This document shows, piece after piece, positions 25,699-34,690 of a stretch of 64,000 bases of DNA. This DNA is from an uncultured Arsenicibacter sp. (GTDB taxonomy: Bacteria; Bacteroidota; Bacteroidia; Cytophagales; Spirosomataceae). Below the pieces are notes generated by a model, which was given only the letters and a program-made list of their open reading frames with translations, ran no database searches and was not told the DNA's origin. Where the stretch lies: positions 25,390 to 89,389 of the forward strand of contig NZ_CAMFHL010000004.1 in the NCBI RefSeq assembly GCF_945952095.1, given 5' to 3'. Made by a program: the position numbers and the translations under genes. Within the stretch, counting starts at the first letter, position 1, and each line of letters starts with the position of its first letter.

Positions 25699-26997
25699 AT
25701 GTCTACTCGTCGTTCCTTCTTTCGTCAGGCGGGGGCTGCTGCGGCCAGCGCCATTACCCTGCCCGGATTCATGCCGGAAGCCTATGCGGAAAACCTGCAA
25801 CGGCATATGCCTGCCCACCTGAGTCCGGCAAAACTGGCGCAGGATGAGGATTTCTGGGCATGGATCAAGTCCGATTACACGGTTTCACCAAACATTCTGA
25901 ACCTGAACAACGGGGGCGTTTGTCCGCAGCCAAAGATTGTGCAGGATGCGCACATTCGTTTTTATCAGTACGCCAACGAGGCACCGTCGTACTACATGTG
26001 GCGGATTCTGGACCAGGGGCGTGAGTCGCTCCGGAGCAAACTGGCCAATCTGGCGGGCTGCTCAGCCGAAGAAATCGCCATTAACCGGAACGCGACCGAG
26101 GGACTGAATACCGTTATCTTCGGTCTGAACCTGAAGCCGGGCGATGAGGTGGTGCTCACCAAACAGGATTACCCGAACATGCTGAACGCGTGGAAACAAC
26201 GCGAAAAGCGCGACGGGATCAAACTGGTGTACCTGAACCTCGACCTGCCGCAGGAAAACGATGAGTATTTTGTGGAGCAATATACCAAAGCGTTCACGTC
26301 GAAAACAAAGGTCGTACACATCACCCACCTCATCAACTGGGTCGGGCAGATTACACCGGTCCGGAAAATTGCCGATGAGGCCCACAAGCGTGGTATCGAA
26401 GTAATCGCCGACGGAGCGCATACATTTGGCCTTTTCGACTTTAAAATTCCGGACCTTGGCTGCGATTATTTTGCGTCGAGCCTGCACAAGTGGCTTTGCG
26501 CACCGTTTGGCAGCGGGCTGATGTATGTCCGGAGAGACAAGATCAAAAACGTCTGGGCCCTGCTGTCGAACAACGAACCCGACGGGCCGGATATCCGCAA
26601 GTTCGAAAGCCTGGGCACCCGTTCGTTTGCCTCCGAAATGGCCATCGGCACCGCCGTTGACTACCACGAAGGCATTGGCACCGCCCGCAAATTTGCCCGC
26701 GTCCATTACCTCAAAAATTACTGGGCCGAACGGGTGAAAAACATTCCCGGCGTGCGCCTGCATACCTCGCTGAAACCGGAATATGCCGGTGGCGTGGCCC
26801 TGTTTTCCATTGATGGCATGAAGCCCTCGGAGGTGGACAGTGCGCTCTTCAGCCAGCATAAAATCCATACGGTGGGTATTGAGTGGGAGAATATCAAAGG
26901 TGTCCGGGTAACACCGCACATCTATACCTCTACCCGCGACCTCGACCGGCTGGTCAATGCTATCGAAGATATTAGTAGCAAACGCAAGAAAAGTTAA
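25699..26997 (+). CDS. Tat-exported class V aminotransferase
   Basis: The 432-residue protein starts with a twin-arginine signal (MSTRRSFFRQAGAAAASA, cleavage probably after EAYA near residue 30). The fold-type I PLP enzyme follows: LNNGGVCPQP, the PLP-contact Asp in VIADGAHTFG, and the PLP lysine at residue 264 in SSLHKW. It resembles isopenicillin-N epimerase and cysteine-desulfurase-like proteins that Bacteroidota export folded. Epimerisation or lyase activity on an amino acid derivative in the periplasm is plausible. The substrate is unknown. Confidence 0.88.
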   Translation: MSTRRSFFRQAGAAAASAITLPGFMPEAYAENLQRHMPAHLSPAKLAQDEDFWAWIKSDYTVSPNILNLNNGGVCPQPKIVQDAHIRFYQYANEAPSYYMWRILDQGRESLRSKLANLAGCSAEEIAINRNATEGLNTVIFGLNLKPGDEVVLTKQDYPNMLNAWKQREKRDGIKLVYLNLDLPQENDEYFVEQYTKAFTSKTKVVHITHLINWVGQITPVRKIADEAHKRGIEVIADGAHTFGLFDFKIPDLGCDYFASSLHKWLCAPFGSGLMYVRRDKIKNVWALLSNNEPDGPDIRKFESLGTRSFASEMAIGTAVDYHEGIGTARKFARVHYLKNYWAERVKNIPGVRLHTSLKPEYAGGVALFSIDGMKPSEVDSALFSQHKIHTVGIEWENIKGVRVTPHIYTSTRDLDRLVNAIEDISSKRKKS

Positions 26998-27087
26998 AAC
27001 TGTGATTACGAAATTGTGAATAATGGTGACATATGGGCAATATAACGGGCATTGGGTAGTTATATTGAAAACCTTGGCTCATCCTTT

Positions 27088-27471
27088 ATGAAAGCATTAG
27101 TACTTACATTAATTGGCTGCTTCTGGGCGGTCTTTGCGTCGGCGCAGGTGTATGTAGACGGCGAAAACATTAATCAGAAAGACATTCAGTATTGCCAGCT
27201 GTTTGCCACCAATCCGACATTACTTTCCCGGTCATTTGCCTGGATTGATTATGGGCAGCGCGGGCACGCAAACAACTGGCGGAAAACAGAGATTGCGGGC
27301 GAAGACCGTAAGCCAATCATCTTTAATTCGACCATGGACGCGCTGAATTTTATGGTCAGAAATGGCTGGGACCTTGTGTCAACGGCGGTTAGCGCCGATA
27401 AAGACGGCAGTACGACGGTATTCACCTATCTGCTGCGGAAAAGGCCGGTGATTGGCGTTGTACCGGAATAA
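27088..27471 (+). CDS. Small secreted protein with DUF4177-like end
   Basis: From ATG 27088 the protein is 127 residues with a clear signal peptide (MKALVLTLIGCFWAVFASAQ). The longer frame from 27052 adds a non-hydrophobic leader. The mature part ends in NFMVRNGWDLVSTAVSADKD...TVFTYLLRK, resembling DUF4177-type domains, in which a strand GWELVS is followed by a final strand ending in KR. The role is unknown, probably periplasmic. Confidence 0.65.
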   Translation: MKALVLTLIGCFWAVFASAQVYVDGENINQKDIQYCQLFATNPTLLSRSFAWIDYGQRGHANNWRKTEIAGEDRKPIIFNSTMDALNFMVRNGWDLVSTAVSADKDGSTTVFTYLLRKRPVIGVVPE

Positions 27472-27484
27472 ACAGAAAAAGACC

Positions 27485-27524
27485 GGCCGCCGCCGTCAGG
27501 ATCAGATGCCTGACGGCGGCGGCC
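27485..27524. terminator. Strong GC-rich bidirectional hairpin
   Basis: Bases 27485-27500 and 27509-27524 are perfect 16-bp inverted copies around an 8-base loop, between two convergent genes. Confidence 0.75.
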
Positions 27525-27555
27525 GCGTTATATAAACAGATTAAAATAAAACGGT

Positions 27556-27978
27556 TTACGCAACGTCCCAGCGGATGTTGACGTCCTGTACAATATCAGG
27601 GTGCAGGCTGATGGCAACCGGGCAGGTATGGGCAATCTTTTCGAGTTTGGTCCGGATCGCTTCTTCCGGCAGGCCGGTGGTTGTCCGCAGTGTCAGTTCC
27701 ACTTCGATCCGGCTGATCCGGCGGGGAGCATCCGTCGACATTACTTTCGTCACGGCCATTTCGCTGCCAGTCAGGTCAACACCGTCGCGGCGGCCGAAAA
27801 TTGCCATGGTGGTGATGATGCACGTACCCAGCGCATTAGCGACCAGGTCAGTTGGTGAGAACGCTTCGCCCTTGCCCTGATTATCAGTCGGAGCGTCGGT
27901 ATTGATGAGCGTTCCCGACTGGAGATGTGTGCATTCTGTGCGTAAATCGCCGATGTAATTGATATGAATGGTTGCCAT
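27556..27978 (-). CDS. OsmC/Ohr-family peroxiredoxin
   Basis: The 140-residue protein has both redox cysteines of the family: Cys53 in NALGTCIITTM and Cys119 in HTCPVAISL, plus SPTDLVANALG just before the first. OsmC proteins reduce organic hydroperoxides, usually with lipoylated proteins or thiols as donors, in the cytosol. It is a single gene between a convergent neighbour and a divergent one. Confidence 0.9.
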   Translation of the reverse strand: MATIHINYIGDLRTECTHLQSGTLINTDAPTDNQGKGEAFSPTDLVANALGTCIITTMAIFGRRDGVDLTGSEMAVTKVMSTDAPRRISRIEVELTLRTTTGLPEEAIRTKLEKIAHTCPVAISLHPDIVQDVNIRWDVA

Positions 27979-28143
27979 ATATGCAGGTCGCCGAGGTTAT
28001 TAGTAAGAATATGGGTAAAAATAGGGATTCATTACCCAGACTTACAAACTTACACGCCTTAAAAGCAGTTAGGTTGAAAGCCGGGGCACTTGTATTGGAT
28101 ATAAAAGAGAAAGTATTATTTTTATTCGTTGAATTCTACTGTA

Positions 28144-28899
28144 ATGCAAACGATATACAAATGGTGGTGTGTGGCGGTTACCTTTGGGCTGCTGGCATCG
28201 GTTAGTGCGAACGGACAGGTAAAGCCAGCTGACAGCGACGATGATAATTACCATTCCGTAACGTCATTGGGAATTACCACGAATACCAATGCGGGCTTGC
28301 TCGGCGGGTTTGTATTCCGGCAGTCGAAGCTGTTGCCGGGGACATTTCTGGGTAAAAAGCAGTTCCGGTATCTGGCCATTGAAGCGGTGAACGTGAAGCA
28401 CCCGAAAGAGATTGCACAGATGGCAAGCTACTCGGGTACGCGGTTTACGTACGGTAAGCAAAACTACCTGTTTGTCATCCGGCCGCAATACGGGCGGGAG
28501 ATTTCGCTCTTCCAGCGCTCGGCCGATGAGGGCATCACCATCAACGGCATCTTTGCGGTAGGACCGTCATTAGGTATCATCAAGCCCTATTATGTAGAAA
28601 TTTCGGAAGGCAACCGGACCCGTACCGTTTCGTATGCAACAGCCGTTAAAAACTCCAGCAGCATCAGTGGTGCCGGTGGTTTTTTCCAGGGCTTCGGCGA
28701 GTCGAAATTCACGGTAGGTGTTAACGTAAAAGCCGCCGTCAGTTTTGAATTAAGTGCGTTCCGCAACAACACAACGGGTCTCGAAATCGGCTTCCTGGCC
28801 GAAGCATTCCCGCAGAAAATTGTGATTATGCCCGGCGCCCAGAACCGCAGCTTTTTCACGTCCGGCTTCGTAAGCCTTTATTTCGGTTCCAAAAAGTAG
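28144..28899 (+). CDS. Secreted beta-rich protein, outer-membrane-like
   Basis: From ATG 28144 the protein is 251 residues with a signal peptide ending near SANGQ. The mature sequence alternates hydrophobic and polar residues and ends in aromatic strands (FFTSGFVSLYFGSKK), suggesting a small beta-barrel in the outer membrane. No family was recognised. A longer TTG start at 28129 adds only five residues. Confidence 0.65.
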   Translation: MQTIYKWWCVAVTFGLLASVSANGQVKPADSDDDNYHSVTSLGITTNTNAGLLGGFVFRQSKLLPGTFLGKKQFRYLAIEAVNVKHPKEIAQMASYSGTRFTYGKQNYLFVIRPQYGREISLFQRSADEGITINGIFAVGPSLGIIKPYYVEISEGNRTRTVSYATAVKNSSSISGAGGFFQGFGESKFTVGVNVKAAVSFELSAFRNNTTGLEIGFLAEAFPQKIVIMPGAQNRSFFTSGFVSLYFGSKK

Positions 28900-28920
28900 A
28901 GACGCAATATGTTGCGTCTC
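28899..28920. terminator. Short perfect hairpin at gene end
   Basis: Arms GAGACGCAA (28899-28907) and TTGCGTCTC (28912-28920) with a 4-base loop start at the last base of the stop codon. I recall similar GAGACGCAA palindromes as dispersed repeats in related genomes; only one copy is in this window. Confidence 0.55.
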
Positions 28921-28943
28921 AGTCTCAAAACATATCATTAGTT

Positions 28944-28991
28944 AGTGGTGGCACGATGCTGAGGGGACAGCCCTCCGTTCGTGCCACCACT
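28944..28991. repeat. Branched hairpin upstream of protease-like gene
   Basis: Perfect 13-bp arms AGTGGTGGCACGA (28944-28956) and TCGTGCCACCACT (28979-28991) enclose a second 5-bp stem, GAGGG (28961-28965) with CCCTC (28971-28975). It ends 17 bases before the next start codon. Confidence 0.55.
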
Positions 28992-29008
28992 GTTTCAGGC
29001 CATTCCTT

Positions 29009-29884
29009 ATGCGGAAATACATTACGCTCCTGTTCCTGTTGCCGGTCTTAACTTTTGCTCAGCGCCCAAAGCCGGTAAATGTTATTCCATTCCGGCTGAC
29101 GTCTCATAATAACCTCGCTGTCAAGGTAGTTCTGAACGGGAAAGACACCGTTGATCTGATGTTTCATACTGCCGCCAACGCTGTTACGCTGACGGACGAA
29201 GCATTGCAGCGGGTCAAAAGTCTGGTGTTCAGCGGTGCCGATACCGTAAAAAGCTGGGGTGGCAGTCAGAATACATCGCGGCTCAGTAAGCAGAATCTGG
29301 TGCAGATTGGTGGCCAGTCATGGCCGGATACGCCGATCTGGGAAAACAAAAACTCCGGTCCCGAAACCGACGGTAAGTTCGGCATTGACCTGTTTGCCGG
29401 TAACGTCATTGAGATCGATTTCGACAAAAGCCGGCTTGTTATCCACAATACCTTGCCCCGCAAGGTAAAGGACTACGAAAAACAACCACTGACGTTCCGC
29501 AACGACATGCTGTTTCTCGAAGGTGGTTGTCTGGTTGGCGGGGAAACGCTTCGTAACCGGTTTTTGCTGCACTCGGGTTATTCGGGGGCGTTGTTGTTCG
29601 ATGATCAGTTTACGAACGAGCATAAACTGCCCGAAAAGCTCACCATCACCGACGAAAAAGAGCTGAAGGACTCCTTTGGTAACGTCATCAAAACACAAAA
29701 GGCGATTTTGCCTGCGTTCGTTGTCGGTAAGGAAACCATTACCAATGTGCTGGCCGGTTTCTTCAAGGGGGCGCTCGGTCGTCAGCAAATGAGCATCCTC
29801 GGCGGCGAGCTGCTGAAGCGCTTTAACCTGATCATTGATGCCAAACGGGAGTTTATTTATCTGAAAAAGAGTCATTTGGGTTAG
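29009..29884 (+). CDS. Secreted aspartic-protease-like protein lacking catalytic Asp
   Basis: The 291-residue protein has a signal peptide (cleavage near TFAQ, residue 18). Two pepsin/retropepsin-like halves can be read. In the first, VDLMFHTAANAVTL occupies the position of hydrophobic-D-T-G, followed by FGIDLFAGNVIEIDFD. In the second, NRFLLHSGYSGALLF is followed by ILGGELLKRFNLIIDAKREFIYL. The expected D-T/S-G triads read H-T-A and H-S-G, so both catalytic aspartates appear replaced by histidine. It is probably not a conventional protease; a binding role is possible. Confidence 0.65.
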   Translation: MRKYITLLFLLPVLTFAQRPKPVNVIPFRLTSHNNLAVKVVLNGKDTVDLMFHTAANAVTLTDEALQRVKSLVFSGADTVKSWGGSQNTSRLSKQNLVQIGGQSWPDTPIWENKNSGPETDGKFGIDLFAGNVIEIDFDKSRLVIHNTLPRKVKDYEKQPLTFRNDMLFLEGGCLVGGETLRNRFLLHSGYSGALLFDDQFTNEHKLPEKLTITDEKELKDSFGNVIKTQKAILPAFVVGKETITNVLAGFFKGALGRQQMSILGGELLKRFNLIIDAKREFIYLKKSHLG

Positions 29885-29886
29885 CC

Positions 29887-31116
29887 TTATCCCATGTCTG
29901 CTGTTTTAGGACGCAGGGAATACAACGATATAACCAGGGCCAGTAACACAATTACTGACAGCATGGCAAAGCTGCTGCCCAGCTGTCCGGCATCGGTTGA
30001 TTTACCCAGCTGGTTTGTGATAAACGCCCCCGCGAAAACGCCGGTCATGTTCATCAGTCCGTAGGCTGTTGCGCGGCTGCGCGCCGGTACAAACTGACAC
30101 AGGATCGGCATGTTGTTGGCGTCGAACATGCCGAAGCCTACGCCAAAGCAGAACGCTGCCCCCAGAATGTGCGCCAGTGAATGCCCGAACCCGATCAGCA
30201 GCAGCGACGGGATGGTCAGAAACAAGCCGATGGCGCTGGTGTACATCCGGCCCCGGATATTGGTCTGAACCCACCGGTCGGAGAGCAATCCGCCGGCAAT
30301 TACCCCGATAAATGATGACACGGCAATGGTAATGGTCGACAAAGGGCCGGCCTGCGTCATGTTGATGTTCAGGTTGTTGGCAAACAGCGTCGGCAGCCAG
30401 TTTTTGGTTGCCCAGCCCGGCAGACTGGGAATGGCGTAATACAGTAAAATAATCAGGAACGAAGCATTGGTGAGCAGGTGCCGGATGGCCTGAAACGCCG
30501 GGAGCCGGTCGGTATCGGCCGGAGTTGGCTGGCCGGCCTGCGGACGGGCTTCTTTCAGAAACAGGAGCAGGACGCCGGCATATACCACACCAACGAGCCC
30601 GAAAGCCTGAAAGGTAGTTTGCCACGAATACGAACCGGCGATAGTGGCCCCGAAGCCGCCGAGCGCCTGACCCATATACAGGCCCGTCATGTGAATGCCC
30701 GTTGCCAGCGACCGCGTTCGTGAGCTGTGAACATCAGCGATGAGCGACAGGCCCGCCGGAATGTAAATGGCCTCACTGATACCCATGACTGCCCGCAGCC
30801 CGTACAATTGTTCAAAGGTGGTGGCATAGCCCATCAGCAGTGTTACCCCCGACCAGATAAACAGGCTGCCGGTAATGAGCCATTTGCGGTTCAGCCGGTC
30901 GGCGATCACGCCCGACAGGGGGCTCATCAACCCGTAAATCCAGAGAAAAATGGCCATGAGGTTGCCAAAGCTAGTCGCCGATTGCAGTTCGGTAATGTCG
31001 CCCTGCATGGCCGGCCGCATGGTCGCCAGCATTTGCCGGTCGAGGTAATTCAGCATGGCCACAAACCACAGCAGGCCAACAACAATCCACGGGTAAAGGC
31101 TTTTTTTCGGATGCAT
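29887..31116 (-). CDS. MFS transporter, likely sialic acid or amino-sugar permease
   Basis: From ATG 31116 (MHPKKSLYPWIVVGLLW) the protein is 409 residues with 12 predicted helices and the MFS loop motif GVIADRLNRKWLI between helices 2 and 3. It follows the GH20 gene with one base between stop and start and is the last gene of the leftward sialic-acid operon. Context suggests it carries N-acetylneuraminate or a released amino sugar across the inner membrane, i.e. a NanT-like role, although the family itself (anion:cation symporter-like) does not fix the substrate. Confidence 0.85.
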   Translation of the reverse strand: MHPKKSLYPWIVVGLLWFVAMLNYLDRQMLATMRPAMQGDITELQSATSFGNLMAIFLWIYGLMSPLSGVIADRLNRKWLITGSLFIWSGVTLLMGYATTFEQLYGLRAVMGISEAIYIPAGLSLIADVHSSRTRSLATGIHMTGLYMGQALGGFGATIAGSYSWQTTFQAFGLVGVVYAGVLLLFLKEARPQAGQPTPADTDRLPAFQAIRHLLTNASFLIILLYYAIPSLPGWATKNWLPTLFANNLNINMTQAGPLSTITIAVSSFIGVIAGGLLSDRWVQTNIRGRMYTSAIGLFLTIPSLLLIGFGHSLAHILGAAFCFGVGFGMFDANNMPILCQFVPARSRATAYGLMNMTGVFAGAFITNQLGKSTDAGQLGSSFAMLSVIVLLALVISLYSLRPKTADMG

Positions 31117-31117
31117 G

Positions 31118-33121
31118 TTAAGGTTTCGAAAACGTTTTATCGGGCGAAAAAATGAGTTCACCGGCCGTCACCCAATGACCGCTCGCCGGGTCCTGCCGCA
31201 CAAAAACGCAGGTGAACAGCCATTTTACCAGCCGGTAGTCTTTGGTACTGAAGGCACCAACCGGTAGTTTGACCAGGAGTTTATTCCAGCCTTTGTGCAG
31301 GGTAATGCTCACCGGCGGGCGCAGCTCATACGGTTCATCGCGGTAGGGCTGTTCCATACCGGAGGGGTGAAGGCCCGGCTGTGTCCACTGCGGCGGGCGT
31401 ATTTCGGCGTCGTTTACCCAGATGCGGCTGCCTTTATAGTCCCACGTTCCGGCCATCGGCGAAGCATCCTTCTCTGACCGGCCGTAGTTATGAAAGTCAA
31501 TCCAGGCGCCGGCTTGCTGCTCCCCGGGCGAATACACATAGGTGTACGCATAAGCCGTATGGTTTGGCTGCGGCGCATCGAGCCAGGCACGTACTACCTG
31601 CGGCCCCCAGGTATGCCGAAGGTAAATGGTTGCGCCGGTAACGTCAATGCCGGGGAAATCCAGCTGACCGGTTTCCGGCGGGAAAACTGTATCTAACCGG
31701 CCGTTATTCGGAAAGGGATTCAGCAACCGCCAGTGTAGCGACTGCTGCCGGACATACGGAAAAGAAAGACCACGGAAATACTGCTTTTTATGGGCCAGCA
31801 ACCGGTTTTCAAACGCGGCAAAGGCGGCTTTATCGGTCAGCACCACGCCTTGTCCGGTTTCCGGTTGCCCGCCGCCGCGCCATGCCCGTTCGGCAAGCGT
31901 CAGCATAAGGGGATAGAAGCCATTCAGGGTCTCAATCTGCGTTAGGTCAGCGGGTTTCCGGTCGTTCCATACACAGCCAATGGCCCCCAGCCGCGTCGGT
32001 GATCCTTCGGTCGTATCACACAGGTTCCGCTGGAAAATACCAATCAGATCGGCCTGGGTAGCGGCATGATTAACATACAGATTCCTTGATTCGATGACAG
32101 GCATGGGCGGCAGGGGTTTATTGTTGCGGACCCAAAGCTGCCGGATTATGCCGGGGGCCATAGCCGCGCCGGGATACCAGCCAATGACCTGTTTGCCACA
32201 CTGCTGCACTTCGGCTACCATCTCGCCGACGAACGCGGGGTCTTTAAACGCTACTTCGTCGGTGCCCAGATGCAGGTAGGGTACATCGAACAGGGCGCAG
32301 GCTTCACGGATGAGTTTTTTGACCAGCACTTTCCCTTCCGGCGACTGCATGTTGTGGCCCGTTGCCCGTTCGAAGGCGGCGCTGTGGCCGGGCATATCCA
32401 GTTCGGGAATCAGCAGGACATGGCGCGCTTTACAGAAACTGACCAGCTCGCGGGCTTGCTGTTTGGTGTAAAATAGACCCGGATCGCGCAGGGTAACGGC
32501 CGGATTGGTCAGGTTGGGCAGACTGTCGCTTTGCAGCCGCCAGGCAAGGTCTTCGGTCAGGTGCCAGTGAAATACATTGATCTTGTACGCCGACAGCTGG
32601 TCTATGTGTTGCTTAAGCGTGTCGAAGGGAATAAAGCTGCGGCCGGTATCGTGCATAAAACCGCGGACCGGAAACGCCGGATAATCCGTGATATGGCAAC
32701 CGGCAAAACGCACCGGCCCCGGCTGAAGCAACTGGCGCAGTGTCTGATACGCTCTGAACAGACCGGTCTCGGAAGCGCCGGTCAGGGTAATGCGGCGGCG
32801 CGTGATGGTTAGGGTATAGCCTTCCGGCCGCTTGCTGAGTACGCCGCCCGAGTCGATCCGTAACACAATGACCGGTTGCGTTCCTGATGGTTTTCCCACG
32901 TATACCGCTGCCTGACTGATTTGCCGGATAAACGCCGCTACTGACTCGCCCACCGCTCCGGCCGCCGGTACCGTGGGGTGTATGGCCACCGTGCCGGTTA
33001 GTATAAATGACTCACGGGTCCACACCAGCCGCTGCGGGGCCGGCAACAATGCCGGAGGTGATTGCGTTGCCAAACTGGTAACGGACAGCAGCAGAACGAA
33101 AAAAATCAGTAGACGGATCAT
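31118..33121 (-). CDS. GH20 beta-N-acetylhexosaminidase
   Basis: The 667-residue protein has a signal peptide (MIRLLIFFVLLLSVTSLATQ). A GH20b-like N-terminal domain (LLPAPQRLVWTRESF...) precedes the GH20 barrel, which starts around FPVRGFMHDTGRSFIPFDTL. The catalytic Asp288-Glu289 pair lies in HLGTDEVAF. The last 170 residues are an extra beta domain with a GxWIDFHNYGRSEKD segment. It removes terminal GlcNAc/GalNAc from glycans, exposing or trimming chains after sialidase action. Its start overlaps the acetylesterase stop by four bases. Confidence 0.92.
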   Translation of the reverse strand: MIRLLIFFVLLLSVTSLATQSPPALLPAPQRLVWTRESFILTGTVAIHPTVPAAGAVGESVAAFIRQISQAAVYVGKPSGTQPVIVLRIDSGGVLSKRPEGYTLTITRRRITLTGASETGLFRAYQTLRQLLQPGPVRFAGCHITDYPAFPVRGFMHDTGRSFIPFDTLKQHIDQLSAYKINVFHWHLTEDLAWRLQSDSLPNLTNPAVTLRDPGLFYTKQQARELVSFCKARHVLLIPELDMPGHSAAFERATGHNMQSPEGKVLVKKLIREACALFDVPYLHLGTDEVAFKDPAFVGEMVAEVQQCGKQVIGWYPGAAMAPGIIRQLWVRNNKPLPPMPVIESRNLYVNHAATQADLIGIFQRNLCDTTEGSPTRLGAIGCVWNDRKPADLTQIETLNGFYPLMLTLAERAWRGGGQPETGQGVVLTDKAAFAAFENRLLAHKKQYFRGLSFPYVRQQSLHWRLLNPFPNNGRLDTVFPPETGQLDFPGIDVTGATIYLRHTWGPQVVRAWLDAPQPNHTAYAYTYVYSPGEQQAGAWIDFHNYGRSEKDASPMAGTWDYKGSRIWVNDAEIRPPQWTQPGLHPSGMEQPYRDEPYELRPPVSITLHKGWNKLLVKLPVGAFSTKDYRLVKWLFTCVFVRQDPASGHWVTAGELIFSPDKTFSKP

Positions 33122-34680
33122 GGGAGGGGTATGCGGAATGTGGTTAACGGCAGCCCGTCGCTGTTGACTACATTGGCGGTTGTAAAGGGTTGCCAGCCAT
33201 AGTACAGATAGCGCTCCGTGGCTGATGCCTGACCGGTAAGCCGAATGGTTGCGCCATCGGCAACGGCTGTGAGGTCGGTTGTCGGGCCGGTAGCATCGCC
33301 AATGGCAAAGCCGTGCACCGTCTGCCCGTTGCCGGTACGCAGACCGTTGCCGGTATCAGACAGGGTCAGTTGCCAGCCGGTGGCTGTCCGGACAAGTTGC
33401 CGGGGTTTGGGGGCCGATACTAATGTTTGTCCGTACGTGCTGATCAGAATCTCCCGCGCCAGCCGTTGGCCGACTGTCTTTTTGTTGGTCGGGTGCACGT
33501 CGGTCGGGTGGCCCAGATCGCTGGTAACCGCCATTCCCGTGTAGGGAATCTGTTCTGCCAGTCGCCGCTGGCTATCACGGAATAAAGGCCAGTGTTCTGA
33601 TTTATAGCCTTTTTCGGTGCTGATAGATGACAGCTGGCAACTGTAAACCGGCAGGTCGGGCTGGTGCCGGTTTTGCCGCCACTGGGCGACCATCGCCGGA
33701 AACAAGGTTTCGTGCTGCTCTACACGGGCCAGACTGAGGGCATTGCTTTCTCCCTGATACCAGAGGATGCCCTTTATTGCCAGTTGATTCAGCGGGGCGA
33801 TGGCGGCAGCATACAGAAAACCGGGCTTATAAGGATGATTGTACCCCAGGGCATCGCGGGGAACAGCCACATCAGCACGGATTAACGCATCCAGATTTTC
33901 ATGCCCCCGCTGAATGCACCACGGCTCAAGGGCTTGATTTGCCCACCAGTCGCCGCTGAAAAAGACCGACAGCGGACCGTTCGTGACAGGCGGCACCCAT
34001 GCTTCGGCCGGTGAGCCCCCAACCGCTACGTGAATCAGGCCAATGGGGATGTGCAGTGCTTCCTGCAAGGCTAGTCCGGTATAAAAGCCAACGGCTGAAA
34101 ACGGCCGTGCCGTAACCGAATCGGCGGTTTGCCAGGGCGTTGGGGTGAAATACCGGTCGGGGTAGAGGTTAGCTGCCTCGTTGGTGGTGAACGGCTGATT
34201 GTATTGAAACGCGCCGGGCAGCCGGTTCCAGAGCCGGATGTGCGGATAGCTGGCCCCCGCCAGTGTCCGGGCCGCAAACTGTTCACGGACCATCGGAAAT
34301 GCCATGTTCGACTGACCGGCACAAAGCCATACATCACCGACAAGGATGTTGGTCAGCACCAGCTGCGCAGTGCCGGCCCGTACACGAAGTTCAGCAGGGA
34401 TGGCCGAGGCCTTCCGGGCCGGCAGACGTACCTGCCAGCCGGAATCAGGCGCAATACGGACCTTCGCAACCGACGGGCCAAACGAAACGGTAACGGTCTG
34501 ACCGGGTATACCCCATCCCCAAACCGTTACCGGCTGGTCGCGCTGAACCACCATGCCCGATTGCCAGACATCGGCCAGCTGAAGTTGCGGCAACCGACGT
34601 TGCGCCAACCGCGGTTGCGCCGGAACGGCGGCCGGCCAGGTCAACACCAAGCACAATATGCAAAGAAGGCGCTGCATCAT
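33118..34680 (-). CDS. nanS: Sialate O-acetylesterase (SGNH hydrolase)
   Basis: Starting at 34680 (MMQRLLCILCLVLTWPAAVPAQ) gives a clear signal peptide; the longer frame would overlap the lyase gene. An N-terminal beta domain precedes the SGNH motif GQSNM (Ser124), then GSPAEAW, WYQGESNA and the C-terminal HPTDVHPTNK with the acid/His pair. The protein is 520 residues, as in sialate O-acetylesterases. It removes O-acetyl groups from sialic acids so that sialidase and lyase can act. It sits 10 bases after the NanA-like gene. Confidence 0.9.
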   Translation of the reverse strand: MMQRLLCILCLVLTWPAAVPAQPRLAQRRLPQLQLADVWQSGMVVQRDQPVTVWGWGIPGQTVTVSFGPSVAKVRIAPDSGWQVRLPARKASAIPAELRVRAGTAQLVLTNILVGDVWLCAGQSNMAFPMVREQFAARTLAGASYPHIRLWNRLPGAFQYNQPFTTNEAANLYPDRYFTPTPWQTADSVTARPFSAVGFYTGLALQEALHIPIGLIHVAVGGSPAEAWVPPVTNGPLSVFFSGDWWANQALEPWCIQRGHENLDALIRADVAVPRDALGYNHPYKPGFLYAAAIAPLNQLAIKGILWYQGESNALSLARVEQHETLFPAMVAQWRQNRHQPDLPVYSCQLSSISTEKGYKSEHWPLFRDSQRRLAEQIPYTGMAVTSDLGHPTDVHPTNKKTVGQRLAREILISTYGQTLVSAPKPRQLVRTATGWQLTLSDTGNGLRTGNGQTVHGFAIGDATGPTTDLTAVADGATIRLTGQASATERYLYYGWQPFTTANVVNSDGLPLTTFRIPLP

Positions 34681-34690
34681 ACCAACCGGT

